DNA of 64,000 nt from Crotophaga sulcirostris (lineage: Eukaryota > Chordata > Aves > Cuculiformes > Crotophagidae). The notes beneath the pieces are model-generated. The model was given only the letters and a program-made list of their open reading frames with translations, had not been told where the DNA came from and made no database searches. Position numbers and translations under genes: made by a program. Shown here in pieces: positions 1 through 11,195 of the stretch. The DNA lies in assembly GCA_013397455.1 (NCBI GenBank), contig VYZB01000030.1, forward strand, positions 4,369,205 through 4,433,204, written 5' to 3'. The stretch's first letter is position 1; every line of letters starts with the position of its first letter.

Positions 1-24
1 GGGGACCTCGGGGGGGGGGAAAAA

Positions 25-163
25 GCTCAGGGACCAAGAGGGGTCTCCGGTAGCGTTTGCAGCTCCAGCCCCCCATCCTCTGTCCCCATGGGGTGACAGG
101 GCAGGACCTGAACTTCAGGGGTGGCAAAGGGGACCAGCCTGCACCCCAAAAAATCTTCCCCTT
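25..163 (+). repeat. Dispersed repeat of about 140 bp, copy 1
   Basis: This copy starts with CTCAGGGACCAAGAGGGG, continues through TTTGCAGCTCCAG and GGGGTGACAGGGCAGGACCTG, and ends in GCACCCCAAAA. The same block order recurs at 207-345 and 2176-2312. I do not recognise the family. Confidence 0.75.
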
Positions 164-206
164 CACCCACACTGCAGTCTCCGGAGATGGGGCTACCTTG
201 GGGGAG

Positions 207-345
207 ATGTTCAGGGACCAAAGGGGGTGTCAGGCAGGGTTTGCAGCTCCAGACACCCCCCCCCTCCCCCATCCCTGTGGGGTGACAGGGCAGAACCTGA
301 ACTTCAGGGGTGGCAAAGAGGACCAGCCCGCACCCCAAATCTCGC
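207..345 (+). repeat. Dispersed repeat of about 140 bp, copy 2
   Basis: This copy is in direct orientation, about 180 bp after copy 1. The landmarks are the same: TTCAGGGACCAAAGGGGG, TTTGCAGCTCCAG, GGGGTGACAGGGCAGAACCTG and GCACCCCAAAT. It is the closer relative of copy 1, as expected for a local tandem duplication. Confidence 0.75.
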
Positions 346-1077
346 CCCCTCCACCCGCACTCCAGTTCCCAGCTTGGCCCCAGCAGGACGGGAGAGGGGC
401 CGGGGGTGTCCCAGAGGTGGCACTGGGGACATCGCGTGCAAAGGGGCGCCGTCACTCGCAGTCACGCTATGGGTGGGTGACGGGGGAAATGCTTTCTCAA
501 GGACCAGGGCGGTGGCCTCAAGGCCAGGAGCCTGGCCCGGGGTCAAAGCGGCGCCGGAGCAGCTCAGGATCAGCCTCCCCCGGCTGGCAGGGGTCCAAGG
601 GGGTTCCCCAGCACCCACTGCACCGTCCCCTCTGCCCTGGGATGCTGCTGTCACCTGCAAGGGCACAGCAGCCCCTCTGCAACGTGGCTCCCCCTCGACA
701 GGATCCAAGCATCCCAGCCTTCTCCCACCACGGGAAAAAGGATGATTGTCCATGGTGCCACCACACGCATCACCTCTGGGGTCCAGGTGACACTGAATGG
801 TGGCCCTGGTTGCTCCAGCTGCCCCAGGCAGGGCTGCCCATCCCCAGGGACGCGCAAACGCCTCCTGCACTGCCTCTCCCCATGGCTGGTGACACACAGA
901 CCACGCAGGACGTGTCCATTGATCCCAGGCTCCTGTGTCTCCATGCACGCTCGTGTGGTGCCACCTCGTAAAACACGCACCGGCACCCACGCCCGCAGCT
1001 CCCTCCCGTCACGCGTGGGGCTGGGCGCGCGCACTCACCCTGTCTGTGCGTGCACCCGTACGGGCGCGATGCTGCGC

Positions 1078-1150
1078 ACACGGACCGTGCACACACAGAC
1101 CGTGCACACACAGACCCTGCACACACAGACCCTGCACACACGCAGTCACA
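1078..1150 (+). repeat. CA-rich short tandem repeat
   Basis: A unit of about 16 bp, roughly ACCGTGCACACACAG or ACCCTGCACACACAG, is repeated about four times and then degenerates into CACACGC. It looks like a variable tandem repeat. Open frames through it (HTQT-type or VCVHGL-type peptides) are artefacts of the repeat. Confidence 0.8.
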
Positions 1151-1307
1151 CACCCAGAGCTGACGCGCGTCCATGCTCTCCTTGCAGGGCACACGGGCAC
1201 GTTCGAACACCCAACGTGCACAAACAAGCTCTGTTTTCTTATATATGCATCGATAGCTCACTCGCCGACAAGTGCACAGCACATTTGTGCTCCTGCATGT
1301 ACAGATT

Positions 1308-1660
1308 TCATAGAATCATGGAATGGTTTGGGCTGGAAGGGACCTCAAAGCCCACCCAGTTCCACCCCCTGCCATGGGCAGGGACACCTCCCACTGGATC
1401 AGGGGGCTCAAAGCACCATCCAACCTAGCCTTGAACACCTCCAGGGATGGGACAGCCACCACTTTTCTAAGCAACCTGTGCCAGGGTCTCCCCACCCTCA
1501 CTGTGAAGAATTTCCTCCTAATGTCTAACCTAAATCTTCCCCTTTCTAATTTAAAGCCATTCCTACTTGTCCTATCATTACAAGCACTTGTAAAAAAGTT
1601 CCTCCCCAGCTTTCTTGTAGCCCCCACTTCAGGTACTGGAAGGCTGCTCTAAGGTCTCCA
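1308..1660 (-). mobile_element. CR1 LINE 3' fragment
   Basis: The fragment begins on the plus strand with TCATAGAATCATGGAATGG, the reverse complement of the CR1 3' end. It continues through the GGAAGGGACCTCAAAGCCCA, CACTGGATCAGGGGGCTCA and GAACACCTCCAGGGATGG blocks typical of bird CR1. It is 5'-truncated, as CR1 copies usually are, and has no coding capacity. Confidence 0.92.
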
Positions 1661-1978
1661 GTTTGCACATGTTCACATACACACGTGCTCTGCCACGTGT
1701 GCACGCACCTGCAGGCACCGTCGTCCTCTCGCTCGTGTATCCTTGCACACACAAGCTGGCACAGCCACACACACTGACAAACCCACATGTACGCAGCCAG
1801 GATCTTCCCTGGAGCAGCGACCCACGGAGCGAGGCAAAGTGCATCTGGGTGCACTTTGGATGCCAGGGGCAGGGGACCAGGTTCTCCAGCTGCCCCCCAG
1901 CCCGGCTCCGGGGAGCAGAGGGCTCAGCGAGGGGCGGTGGCCAGGGGGGCAGCCTGGCGCTGGGTGAGGATGTGTTTG

Positions 1979-2003
1979 GGGCGTGAGGCTGCCTGGCACG
2001 CAA
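1979..2003. promoter_or_regulatory. Paired dioxin-response-like cores
   Basis: Two GCGTG cores lie within 25 bp on opposite strands: GGGCGTGAGG on plus (core 1981-1985) and TTGCGTGCCA on minus (core 1997-2001). The second fits the (T/G)NGCGTG(A/C)(G/C)A pattern given for AhR/ARNT sites. They lie about 1.65 kb upstream of the putative CYP1A TATA box. Short motifs are common in GC-rich DNA, so binding is inference. Confidence 0.4.
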
Positions 2004-2175
2004 GGTTCTTAATGCTGTTCTCATCAGAAGGCACCCTGCCCTTGTAGGGCTTGGCAGCCAGCACGGAGGAGGCTGGAGGGGGAGGGAAGGGGATGGAGTG
2101 AAGGGGGGAAGAGGGGCAGGTGGGTCCTGGGGAACCCCTCTGGGGTTCCTGGTGCAGCCCCAGAAATCTCAGGGG

Positions 2176-2312
2176 AGATGCTGAGGGACCAAGAGGGTTC
2201 TCAGGTAGAGATTGCAGCTCCAGCCTCCCCCAGCTTTGATCTCCATGGGGTGACAGTGCAGGACCTGCCCTTCTGGGACAGCTGAGGGGACCAGCCCGCA
2301 CACCAAAAATCA
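2176..2312 (+). repeat. Dispersed repeat of about 140 bp, copy 3
   Basis: This diverged third copy lies about 2 kb from the first two in the same orientation. It keeps GAGGGACCAAGAGGG, TTGCAGCTCCAG, CATGGGGTGACAGTGCAGGA and GACCAGCCCGCA. A CR1 and a short tandem repeat separate it from copies 1 and 2. Confidence 0.7.
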
Positions 2313-3085
2313 CCCTACCCAGCTTCTCAGGGACCCTTCCAGCTCCTCCATTGCATTGGGTTACGATGCAGAGGCTGACGTGGGTTTCGCATCAGTGCAT
2401 GGCCACCCAGTTCCAAAATGCTGCCTGGTGGGGGTCAACCTGTTCTTCATCCACCCCATGCAGTGGATCTGGGTGGATCCACGGGGATGGGAGACACTGG
2501 CTGGGTCCAACCCTCATCACCTCGCTCCTGTGAAAGCCCAGCCTGCCTCCCCAATGGTCTTCCTCGCTGGTAAGCATTGCCTGGTGAAACCAGGGCTGGT
2601 AGATGTGCCTGGCAATTATCAGAATGAACATGAGCAGCTGGGGTTTTGTAACTGTCCTTGCCAAGTTCTAATGAACGGCGTCACTGCTATTAATGAGACT
2701 GATTAGACCAGATGTTGAAAGTCTTTATTAAATATTAGCTCAGGTTTTGCCTGGGCTAAATTCCCACCATGCTTTTCCAACACTGAATGAAATTCGGGGC
2801 CAAAGCCCAAAGCTCTGGCTTGTTCCTGCTTTCCCCAGCTCGTCCTGGTGGCACTTCCCAAAGCCATGAGTTTTGCCCCAGTGTGAGCAGTGGCCCCACT
2901 CAGCCCTGCGTTTCCAGCCGAGTGGGATGCGATGTTTTCAGAGGCATCAGCTGCCCCAGCCTTGCCCTGTGCTGCCCCTTTCACCTCTCCTATCTCTCTG
3001 GATCACGTCCTCCCCTCTGCCCTGCCACTCCTCTCCCTCACTGCCTGTTTGCCACAGAGGAGCCAGGGGAAGCGAGCCAGCCGCC

Positions 3086-3096
3086 TTCTCACGCAA
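3086..3096 (-). promoter_or_regulatory. Canonical xenobiotic response element (AhR/ARNT site)
   Basis: The minus strand reads TTGCGTGAGAA, the full 11-base form of the vertebrate dioxin or xenobiotic response element, not just the GCGTG core. It lies about 560 bp upstream of the putative TATA box of the CYP1A gene. CYP1A genes are the classic AhR targets, so a working site here is likely. Weaker cores lie at 463-467, 1981-1985, 1997-2001 and 3368-3372. Confidence 0.65.
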
Positions 3097-3652
3097 ACCT
3101 GGGCAATCGTTAACCTGAGCCTGGCTCTGCCGCTGGACCAGAAGGTCCTGCCACCACCGCTCGCCTGGATGGAGAGGGCCATGGCTATAGACGCCTTGCT
3201 GCTGCAAACACATCCGTTCACTGCTGCAAGCAGCAGGAGCCTGCAGCTCCCAGCACCTCCAGAGCAGCCATGGAGGTGCCAAGCCTCTCTGTGTGCTGGG
3301 AACAGCCCAAGGAATAGTCTTCGAGGGAAATGCTAGCACCCACATCCCATGGCCAGCGATGCCAAAAGCGTGTCCTTCATTCTCCCCAGAGGAGCCCCTC
3401 CTGCCTCCCTCTCCTAGGGACCCCCTTCTGCCTCCTTGTCCTGAGCCTCAGGGCAGGCACGTGCCCTGAGCAGGAGAAGTTAGTGTTCTTTCCCTGGCAC
3501 CTATTTGAGCTGAGGAAACATCTACCCTGGTTCCTTGGGCTTGCTTCAGCCAAGTTCAGCCCCATCTGTTAATGGGTAGCTATTCCCCAGGAATTTCAGG
3601 CCGTGACACCCTCCCCAGTGATAAGAACCCCACCATGTGATGAGCGGAGTGC

Positions 3653-3659
3653 ATATAAA
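3653..3659 (+). promoter_or_regulatory. Putative TATA box of the CYP1A gene
   Basis: The sequence GCATATAAAGCC lies about 0.8 kb upstream of the CYP1A start codon, in the position expected if the gene has a non-coding first exon as other CYP1A genes do. Transcription would start near 3680. No transcript evidence is available. Confidence 0.5.
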
Positions 3660-3679
3660 GCCATGGCCTTCCAGATTGC

Positions 3680-3834
3680 AGGAGAAGATCCAGGAGGCAG
3701 GAGAAGAAGGTCCAGGCAGCAGAAGAGGATCCCGTCTGCTCCCCAAGGCAAGGCAGCTGCCAAACATCCTCTGCCTGTCTTTGCTGGGATCCACAGGCAG
3801 TAAAACCAGCCCTGTCTATCACAAGGATCTGCAG
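3680..3834 (+). other. CYP1A5: Putative non-coding exon 1 of the CYP1A gene
   Basis: The exon would start about 25 bp after the TATA box and end at GCAG|GTAGGA (donor GT at 3835). The matching acceptor would be CATTAG|GTTTCC (AG at 4445-4446), which leaves 21 bases of leader before the start codon at 4468. This structure follows the known CYP1A plan. The 5' edge is a guess. Confidence 0.45.
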
Positions 3835-4467
3835 GTAGGAGACGATGCATGTGTGTGGTTTTGAACATGGATATAGGACCCAGAAGGTCACATTTGAGTC
3901 TGAAAGAGAAATACAGGCACCAGGCTCTCCCCTCCTTCCCTTGCCCACACCATGAGCCACAGGTTCCTGCAAAGAAGCCCCGTGGCATTCCTGCTCCTTG
4001 TGTCCTTATGCACCAGCAGATCCAGCCTCCTAGCTATAAGTCCTCGCAGATTTGGAGAGGATGGGTCCAGCTTCGTTGAGGAACTATCTTCCTTCTCCTC
4101 CTGCCTCCCCAGGCTTTTTTGAGCTGCAGTTTTCTTCTATGCATCCTTGCAAAAGAAATGTCCCCTAGGCAGGAGCCGTGGCTGTACCAGTGAGTGCTAC
4201 AGTCTTCTACAAGGGAAGAGAGTGTCCTCAGAGGTTTCAGGGAGGCTGAGGTCCACCTTAAGTCATGGGTGTGTTTGGAGTCTTTATAGGTCCTCAACTT
4301 TTGTCCCTTGAAAGCCCCAAAGTGCTGCACAGGCAGCTCCATCACATTCAACTGGTGAAGTGCACTTGACAGCATCAGGAACAATGATGAGACTCAACCT
4401 CTTGATAATCCTGGCTCTTCACCACGCTTCTGGTTAACTTCATTAGGTTTCCTCCAAGCCAGCAGCG

Positions 4468-7400
4468 ATGAAGGCGGCAATGTCACCAGTGGGAAGCCAA
4501 GGCATTGTCTCGGCCACTGAGGTTCTCTTTGTGGCTGCTGTCTTCTGCCTGGTCTTCCTGCTCATCCAGTCCCTCCGGCAACACGTGCCCAAGGGGCTGA
4601 AGAGCCCCCCAGGACCCAGAGGCTACCCGATCCTTGGCAACATGCTGGAGCTGTGGAAGGACCCACACTTGGTCTTGACCAGGCTAAGCCAGAAGTATGG
4701 AGATGTGATGGAGGTCAGCATTGGCACCCGTCCCATCCTGGTGCTGAGCGGGCTGGACACCATCAAACAAGCACTGGTGAAGCAAGGAGAAGACTTCATG
4801 GGGCGCCCTGACCTCTACAGCTCCCGGCACGTTTCAGATGGCCAGAGCCTGGCCTTCAGCCCTGACTCAGGGGAGGTGTGGAAAGCTCGCAGAAGGCTGG
4901 CCCAGAATGCCCTGAAGACCTTCTCCATTGCCCCCAGCCCCACCTCCTCTTCCACCTGCCTCCTGGAGGAGCATGTCTCCAAGGAGGCTAACTACCTGGT
5001 CACCAAGTTCCTGCAGCTGATGGAGGAGCAGAAGCGCTTTGACCCTTACCGCTACCTGGTGGTCTCTGTGGCCAACGTCATCTGTGCCATGTGCTTTGGC
5101 AAGCGCTACGACCACAACGACCAAGAGCTGCTCAATATAGTGAACGTGAGTGAGGAGTTTGGCAATGTGGCTGCTTCTGGGAACCCCGCTGACTTCATCC
5201 CCGTGCTCCAGTATCTTCCCAGCCGCGCCATGACTTTATTTAAGCATTTCAACCAGAGGTTTGTCCATTTCCTGCAGAAGATTGTCAAAGAGCACTACGA
5301 GACCTATGACAAGGTAAGAGTTGCAGGACCCTCACCTGCACCAGAGATGTGTTCCTGCTCTCTGCTCCTCTCTTTTAGTGAGTGGGTTTTCTTCTTGCAG
5401 CCAAGCATCAATGTTCTACAAGAAGAATATCTATGTTCTTGCAGGTATTTTTGCATTTAGCAGGTCCAGCTGTAGCCTCACCCTCCTGCCCAGCACCTGA
5501 GTCTTCCTCCTCCACAGCCCAGTGTGTTAGGGTCAGCTTGTTGGTTGAACATCTGACCTGTCAGTTGAATCACATGCTACAGGTCCCCTGGGGAACCATC
5601 TCCATCTTTTCATAGGTTGCAAAAGGAGTAGGGACCATGGAGGGATGGTGAAAGATGAGGTTCTCCAGAGCTTGTGTGACATTGAGTTCCCCCAAGAGCA
5701 GGTTGTTGCTCAGTAGTACCCATTCCTCTGCTGATTCTGCTGCCTTCATTTGTCTTTTCTTCCTCTCAGAACAACATCCGAGACATCACTGACTCCCTCA
5801 TTGAGCAGTGCATGGAGAAAAAAGTGGAAGCAAATACTGGGACACAGATCCCTAAGGAGAAGATCGTCAACCTTGTGAATGACCTCTTCGGAGCAGGTAC
5901 CTTTTCCTGTTAGTTCCTCAGCTATTGGCATTGGCACAGGTTGCCCAGAGAAGCAGGGGCTGCCCCATCCCTGGAGGTGTTCAAGGTCAGGTTGGATGGG
6001 GTTTTGACCCAGTGGAAGGTGTCCCTGCCCATGGGAGGAGAATTGGAACTGGATAGTCTTTAAGGTCCCTTCCAACCCAAATCATTCCATAATTCTATGA
6101 TTCTACTCCAGATTTTCTCAGGCTTCTCATGTTACTGCTCTGTCTGACCCATCTTCATCCAGCACCAGCAGAGAGTTTGGGTCTAAGCACTCATTCTCCT
6201 TTTCACTGGCCTTTCTGGACCTTCCAGGGACCATTCCAGACACTCGCATGGGATATTAGCTCTAGAAGGAGGAAAGCGACAGGTACAGGTTATAGCTTAG
6301 TCAAGCTTCACATGCCAAGGCGGCTTTTCCTGGTTGAGGGAGATGTCTGTTGATTGATTCCTCTTTGAGTTAATCTGTGGAAACTCCCCCGATTCTGGAG
6401 AAATTATAAAAACCTGACACAACCCAAGGGTGAGTCAGGATGAACGAGAGCAGAATATTTTAGCGAAGTTTTCTCTGGTGAGATAGAAACCCAGGTCTTA
6501 CTGTGTGCCCAGGGTGTCCTCTACCTTCTCAGTCACCCATGACTGCCCCATGTAATGGTTAGGCAGCAAGCAAGGCATGTGCCCCATGTGTTGTAAAGAC
6601 CTGGACTATACACTTTCCTCTCTGGCCAGGCTTTGACACTGTCACAACTGTCCTGTCCTGGAGCCTCCTGTATCTTGTGACATACCCCAACATCCAGAAG
6701 AAGATCCAGGAAGAACTAGGTGAGTCCACGAATCTGCTACCTCCAGGGACAAATCCTTGCCAGTGAGGCTGACCCCACCCCACTCCCTCCTCTCAACCTC
6801 CAACAGACCAGACCATTGGCCAGGAGAGGAGACCGAGGCTGTCGGACCGGGGCATGCTGCCCTACACAGAAGCTTTTATCTTGGAGCTGTTCAGGCACTC
6901 CTCCTTCGTGCCCTTCACCCTCCCACACAGGCAAGTGCTGAGGTTGCAAAGAAGGTGGAGGGACAAGGTGGACTTGAGCCATCTTGTTACAGCCACGCCG
7001 CAGTGGTGTCGTGTGAGGCAGGGAGATTATTAATGACTTGTAGAACGATAGCTTCATCATGGATGTGAGTTGTTCATAGGTCTTGCACAGGGCAAAGTGG
7101 GAGCTCCCAAAGAGCAATCCTTGCCTTCTGCTGACTTCACCAAAGGTATTCCAACCAACTCAGGTAGGGGTCGCTCAATTCAGCTCACAGACAATGCAAC
7201 TAAAGCCATCTCTACAGGCTGCAACCCTACTTCAGCAGCATTGGGAGCAAACTAATAGTCCCCTGAGGATGCAGAAGAGCATTTTTGCTTCCAAAACTCT
7301 CACAGTCATTTCTCTCTCCAGCACAACCAGGGACACGGTGCTGAATGGCTACTACATCCCAAAGGACCGCTGCGTGTTTGTCAATCAGTGGCAAGTGAAT

Positions 7401-7944
7401 CATGATGAGTAAGTACCTTCTGAGGCAGAAAGCCTCCTGCAGGGACACACAGGCACCTTTCTGCCCAGTTATCCTCCTAGGCAGACATGGGGTCGATCTG
7501 CTTTAAAAGAGAGGGGAACAGGGGAGGTTGTGTATTAAATCCAGGGGTATTCTTACAGACAGTACCTACCTTCCAGTGTCCCTCCTACACCCATGGCCAG
7601 GAGACACCATCTCAGCATCTGTTGTTTTCCCTTCCAGGAAACTTTGGAAGGATCCACTGACCTTCAATCCAGAGCGTTTCCTCAATGCTGAAGGGACCGA
7701 AGTGAACAAAGCAGATGGGGAGAAGGTGTTGGTTTTTGGCCTGGGGAAAAGGAGGTGCATTGGAGAAAACATTGCCAGGTCGCAGGTCTTCCTTTTCCTG
7801 TCCACCTTGCTCCAGCAGCTGGAGTTCAGTGTCTGCGATGGCAAGAAGGTGGACATGACACCACTCTATGGACTGTCAATGAAGCACAAAAGATGTGAGC
7901 ACTTCCAGGTCAAGCAGCGCTTCCCCATGGAGAGCATCAACTGA
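4468..7944 (+). CDS. CYP1A5: Cytochrome P450 family 1 subfamily A (CYP1A5-like), complete
   Basis: Haem monooxygenase of the endoplasmic reticulum that oxidises planar aromatic compounds and other xenobiotics, using electrons from P450 reductase. Coding exons are 4468-5313, 5770-5896, 6630-6719, 6807-6930, 7322-7408 and 7638-7944. They total 1581 bases, or 526 codons plus stop, with all phases consistent. The protein has an N-terminal membrane anchor (about residues 15-36), the proline-rich hinge SPPGPRGYP, the I-helix motif AGFDTVTT, ExxR in ELFR, PERF, and the haem-ligand motif [12 protein letters not shown] with its cysteine in the last exon. The start at 4468 gives the longest frame; a second in-frame ATG follows four codons later. 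The donor after exon 4 is GC (CACAG|GCAAGT), not GT. By recall the sequence is closer to bird CYP1A5 than CYP1A4, so the family is sure and the paralogue name less so. Confidence 0.93.
5928..6107 (+). mobile_element. CR1 fragment in CYP1A intron 2
   Basis: The fragment runs from GGCACAGGTTGCCCAGAGAAG through CCCTGGAGGTGTTCAAGG to the 3' end CCATAATTCTATGATTCT. It is a plus-strand 3' terminal fragment of about 180 bp that lies wholly inside the intron between exons 5770-5896 and 6630-6719, in the gene's sense orientation. Confidence 0.92.
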
Positions 7945-8041
7945 GCAGTGGGCTTATCCATTGCCTGGACATCACCAGGGGGCAAAGACCTGGGTGTCCT
8001 TGTAGCAAAGCTGGGTCTAGTACAACTTCATGGGATGATAC

Positions 8042-8047
8042 AATAAA
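8042..8047 (+). terminator. Polyadenylation signal of the CYP1A gene
   Basis: AATAAA lies about 100 bases after the CYP1A stop codon, followed by a T-rich stretch. This implies a short 3' UTR. Bird and mammal CYP1A messages often have longer UTRs, so other sites further down may be used. Confidence 0.6.
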
Positions 8048-8370
8048 CTGAAGCCACTGAAACTCCTGTCATACCTGTTCACTTTGTAGCAGTTCTCGTC
8101 TTTTCCATTTTGCTTTTTCATTTCTAGTGTTGGATATTCCATCAAATGTTAGATATTGCACCAAATTCAGTTTTAGGACCACAAAGCACATTTACAGAGT
8201 GTGGGAGCTGTCTTTTACTATAATTAAAGGGAATGTATCCAAAACATTGGGCTGTATTCATTTAGAATTGCTCTTTCATAGCTGCAGGACAGCCAACCCA
8301 TGACATATTCCCACAGCCCACATCGATGCCTAAGAACTTAGCTGAAGCAATGCTCAGTACCTGGGTGGAG

Positions 8371-8665
8371 ATCATAGACTCATAAAATGGTTTGGGTTGG
8401 AAGGGATCTCAAAGCCCATCCAGTTCCACCCCCCTGCTATGGGCAGGCACACCTCCCACTGGATCAGGGGGCTCAAAGCCCCATCCAACCTGGCCTTGAA
8501 CACCTCCAGGGATGGGGCAGCCACCACTTCTCTGAGAAACCTGGGCCAGTGCCTCCCCACCCTCGCAGGAAAACTTTTCTTCCTAAGATCTCATCTCAAT
8601 TTCCCCTCTTTCAGCTGAAAACCATTCCCTTAGTCCTATCCCTGCACTCCCTAATCAAGAGATGA
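8371..8665 (-). mobile_element. CR1 LINE 3' fragment
   Basis: The plus strand starts with ATCATAGACTCATAAAATGG and follows the same block order as the copy at 1308, through GAACACCTCCAGGGATGGGG and the CCCTTAGTCCTATCCCTGCA segment. It is inserted downstream of the CYP1A gene, 5'-truncated and non-coding. Confidence 0.92.
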
Positions 8666-11042
8666 GGACGTTATTGAGGTCCAGCCAGTATCACTATTTC
8701 TGGACCAATCAGGGGCCAAATTTTCACTAATTGAAATTTACCTTCACTGTAGTTGTGTCTGCAGGGAAAAAAACTTGGAAATATACTAATATTTCTCCAA
8801 GTTCTGCTTCCTTGTTTCTACACTATGTTTTTAAATGCCTAACTGACTTGTCATGTCGCTCTATGCATTTGTCCATAGAGGAACTCAAAGCACTTTAATG
8901 TCTCTTTGAAAATCTACCCGGTAACCTTGTGCCAAGGTTTCTCCTGCTGCTTTGATTACTTTCTCGAGAAAAATGAGAAGGATACTTCAAATGAACTGAG
9001 GTGGAGCACAGCTACCCTGGAGGGACAAGTGTGTTGGAGGACTCAAGCCACCTTAAGCGTCATTCACTATTGTCTCTGCTGGCCCTGAAGGACACCTTTT
9101 TACTCTTTCCATCATTATAGTCACCAGGTGCTGGGTCAGTGATGGCTGTGATGAATTGGTGTCTTACCATGATTGCAATGGCTTTCAGTCCCATCATGCA
9201 TCTAGCACGAGTTTTGCAGTCCACCTGGGGTGATAAGATCCATCAAGCCCAACAAGCAGTCTCTGGCTACTGAGAAAGTCAAGTTGCTGGTATTCTGGCC
9301 TGGAGCAAGGGTGTTTTCACAATGGAGCAGAGAAGGAGAAGAGGAGTCTCTCCGACTCAGACCCAAGACTTTTCATTGGCTCCCAGTCAACCCACGCCAG
9401 CAGAGCCAGAGGCCTCCTTTTCTCCAACTTGCATGCAAAGACGTCTCAGCCAACCCAGCAACCTGGCAAACAATGATACAGGAAAAAATATAACCCTCAA
9501 GTGCAACTCACACTGCTCTTGAATCTGTTCCCAGGGGTGGAAACTGCTCAGCCATAGCCCAAGACCCTGACCAATGAGAGCTCCTTTCAGGTCCAAATAT
9601 CAATCACTCGTCATGCATTGCACAACAACTTCCAAGAAGAGACAGGATTGAAAGAGTGTGTTTGGGAAGAAAATGGGGAAGTTGATTGCCCAAGACCTCA
9701 GGGAGATTCCAGCAAGAGCAGGGAGGTGTTCAGACCCGCTAAACAAGCCTGAAAAAGAGTAATTCTTTGTCTCTGTATGTCCAGGTCTTGCATGGTAACT
9801 GATATGAGACAGAAAATTGAGACAATGCAGTCTCAGACTCACTTGAATGGGGTCTGAGAGGCCCCACTCCATGTCACACCAGTTTCATCTTCACCACTCA
9901 ACATCATAACCCAAATATCACAGGAAAAACAATGGTGAGGACCAGGAGCTCCAAACCATGGTTTGAGCTGCAGATATTAGAGGCCGTGGAGGAAATATGG
10001 AAGGATGGTTTAGGGGAACCCATGCGGTTCACGAGCCAAATAACATCTCCCTTACCTATGACAAGGGCCATAGGTCAAGGCCACAGAGTCATGAACCACC
10101 TTTCCACAAGGGACATCCCAAAGTCAGCATTCATCCACTGCAGGGAAAGATGAGATCACCCTGGACATGGATCTGGGTTCTCGGTGCCTAACTTGGTGAT
10201 TCAGAAGAGCACTGGTACTGCCAGTGACTTGGCAGGAGCATGTCACACCATCCCCGTGGGGTGGAGAGGCTCTTGTGGGCTTGGCCCGGTGACTCCAGTT
10301 GCAATGGGAACATGCAATGCCCGTGCTGGTGTAGGACCAGAAGCCTCATTTGCTGGAGCCATTGCGTGACTCTCTTGCCCTGCAGGCTGGCTGTGCTTGC
10401 TGATAAGGCCACAATAAGCAAGGGCAGATATAAAGAAAGCACAGTGGGAATTTTTTTTCCCTTTGGAGGTGAATGTTTTATAGCCCTGGGGCAGATAAGC
10501 AGATTAATATTAACATTATTGAGATGAAACAGCCCCTCGCTGGTGGAAGGTCTCCCCAAGATACATTTATCAAGGTGAACAGCTGCCAGTCTGCCTTGGA
10601 TACAGCCTGGGCATTGAACAGAAAAAGCTACCCCAGTGTCAGGATGGAGAAGAGAAGAGGCTGGAGGAGAGAGATATGGGCAGGCAGGAATCCTTCCCCA
10701 TGTAGCCCTTCTCTTGATGGTGTTGGAGATGAAACACCCCACTTTATAAAGCTCCATCTTCATTTGGCATCTCTCCCTCCCCTTGACGCCAATGGAGACA
10801 TCTTATGCAGCTGTGGGAGACCTTTCCAGACGTCTTGCACAGGCAGCAGAACCCCCTGAGACCTTGGTCTGCTGTTCCCAGCATGCACACATTTCCTTGG
10901 ACATCTGGGCCCATTCAATGGCCTGGTAACCCCAAGTAAGGTCTCACTTTTCTTGCTGGGGATGCTGCAGTCTAACTGTCCCTTCAACCCCAGCCTCTCC
11001 AATCCCAAGCTCAGGCATCTTGCCTGCTCCTGGGCAATAACG

Positions 11043-11195
11043 GTTTTCAGCTGAAAGAGGGGAGATTGGGATGAGTTCTCAGGAAGAAATATTTTCCTGT
11101 GAGGATGGGGAGGCACTGGCACAGGTTGCCCAGGATGCTCCATCCCTGGAGGTGTTTAAGGCCAGATTGGACAGGGGCACCCTGCTCCCTTTGGG
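11043..11195 (+). mobile_element. Truncated CR1 fragment lacking its 3' tip
   Basis: The fragment contains GGCACTGGCACAGGTTGCCCA, CATCCCTGGAGGTGTTTAAGG and AGATTGGACAGGGGC in sense orientation. It then leaves CR1 similarity before the usual ATTCTATGAT end, so the 3' tip is deleted or interrupted. Confidence 0.8.

Larger units (their letters stand above)
1..3650. other. GC-rich 5' flank of the CYP1A gene
   Basis: I see no convincing coding exon here. The long open frames on both strands are what GC-rich, stop-poor DNA gives by chance, and none matches a protein I recognise. The stretch contains three copies of a repeat of about 140 bp, a short CA-rich tandem repeat, one CR1 fragment and several GCGTG cores, each listed separately. 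In chicken and other birds CYP1A4 and CYP1A5 are reported to lie head to head with a shared control region. If that holds here, the partner gene would be off the left edge. This last point is inference. Confidence 0.6.

Noticed and set aside
57..1528. Long overlapping open frames on both strands
   Set aside because: They come from GC-rich, stop-poor DNA and tandem repeats, have no recognisable domains, and overlap in several frames at once.
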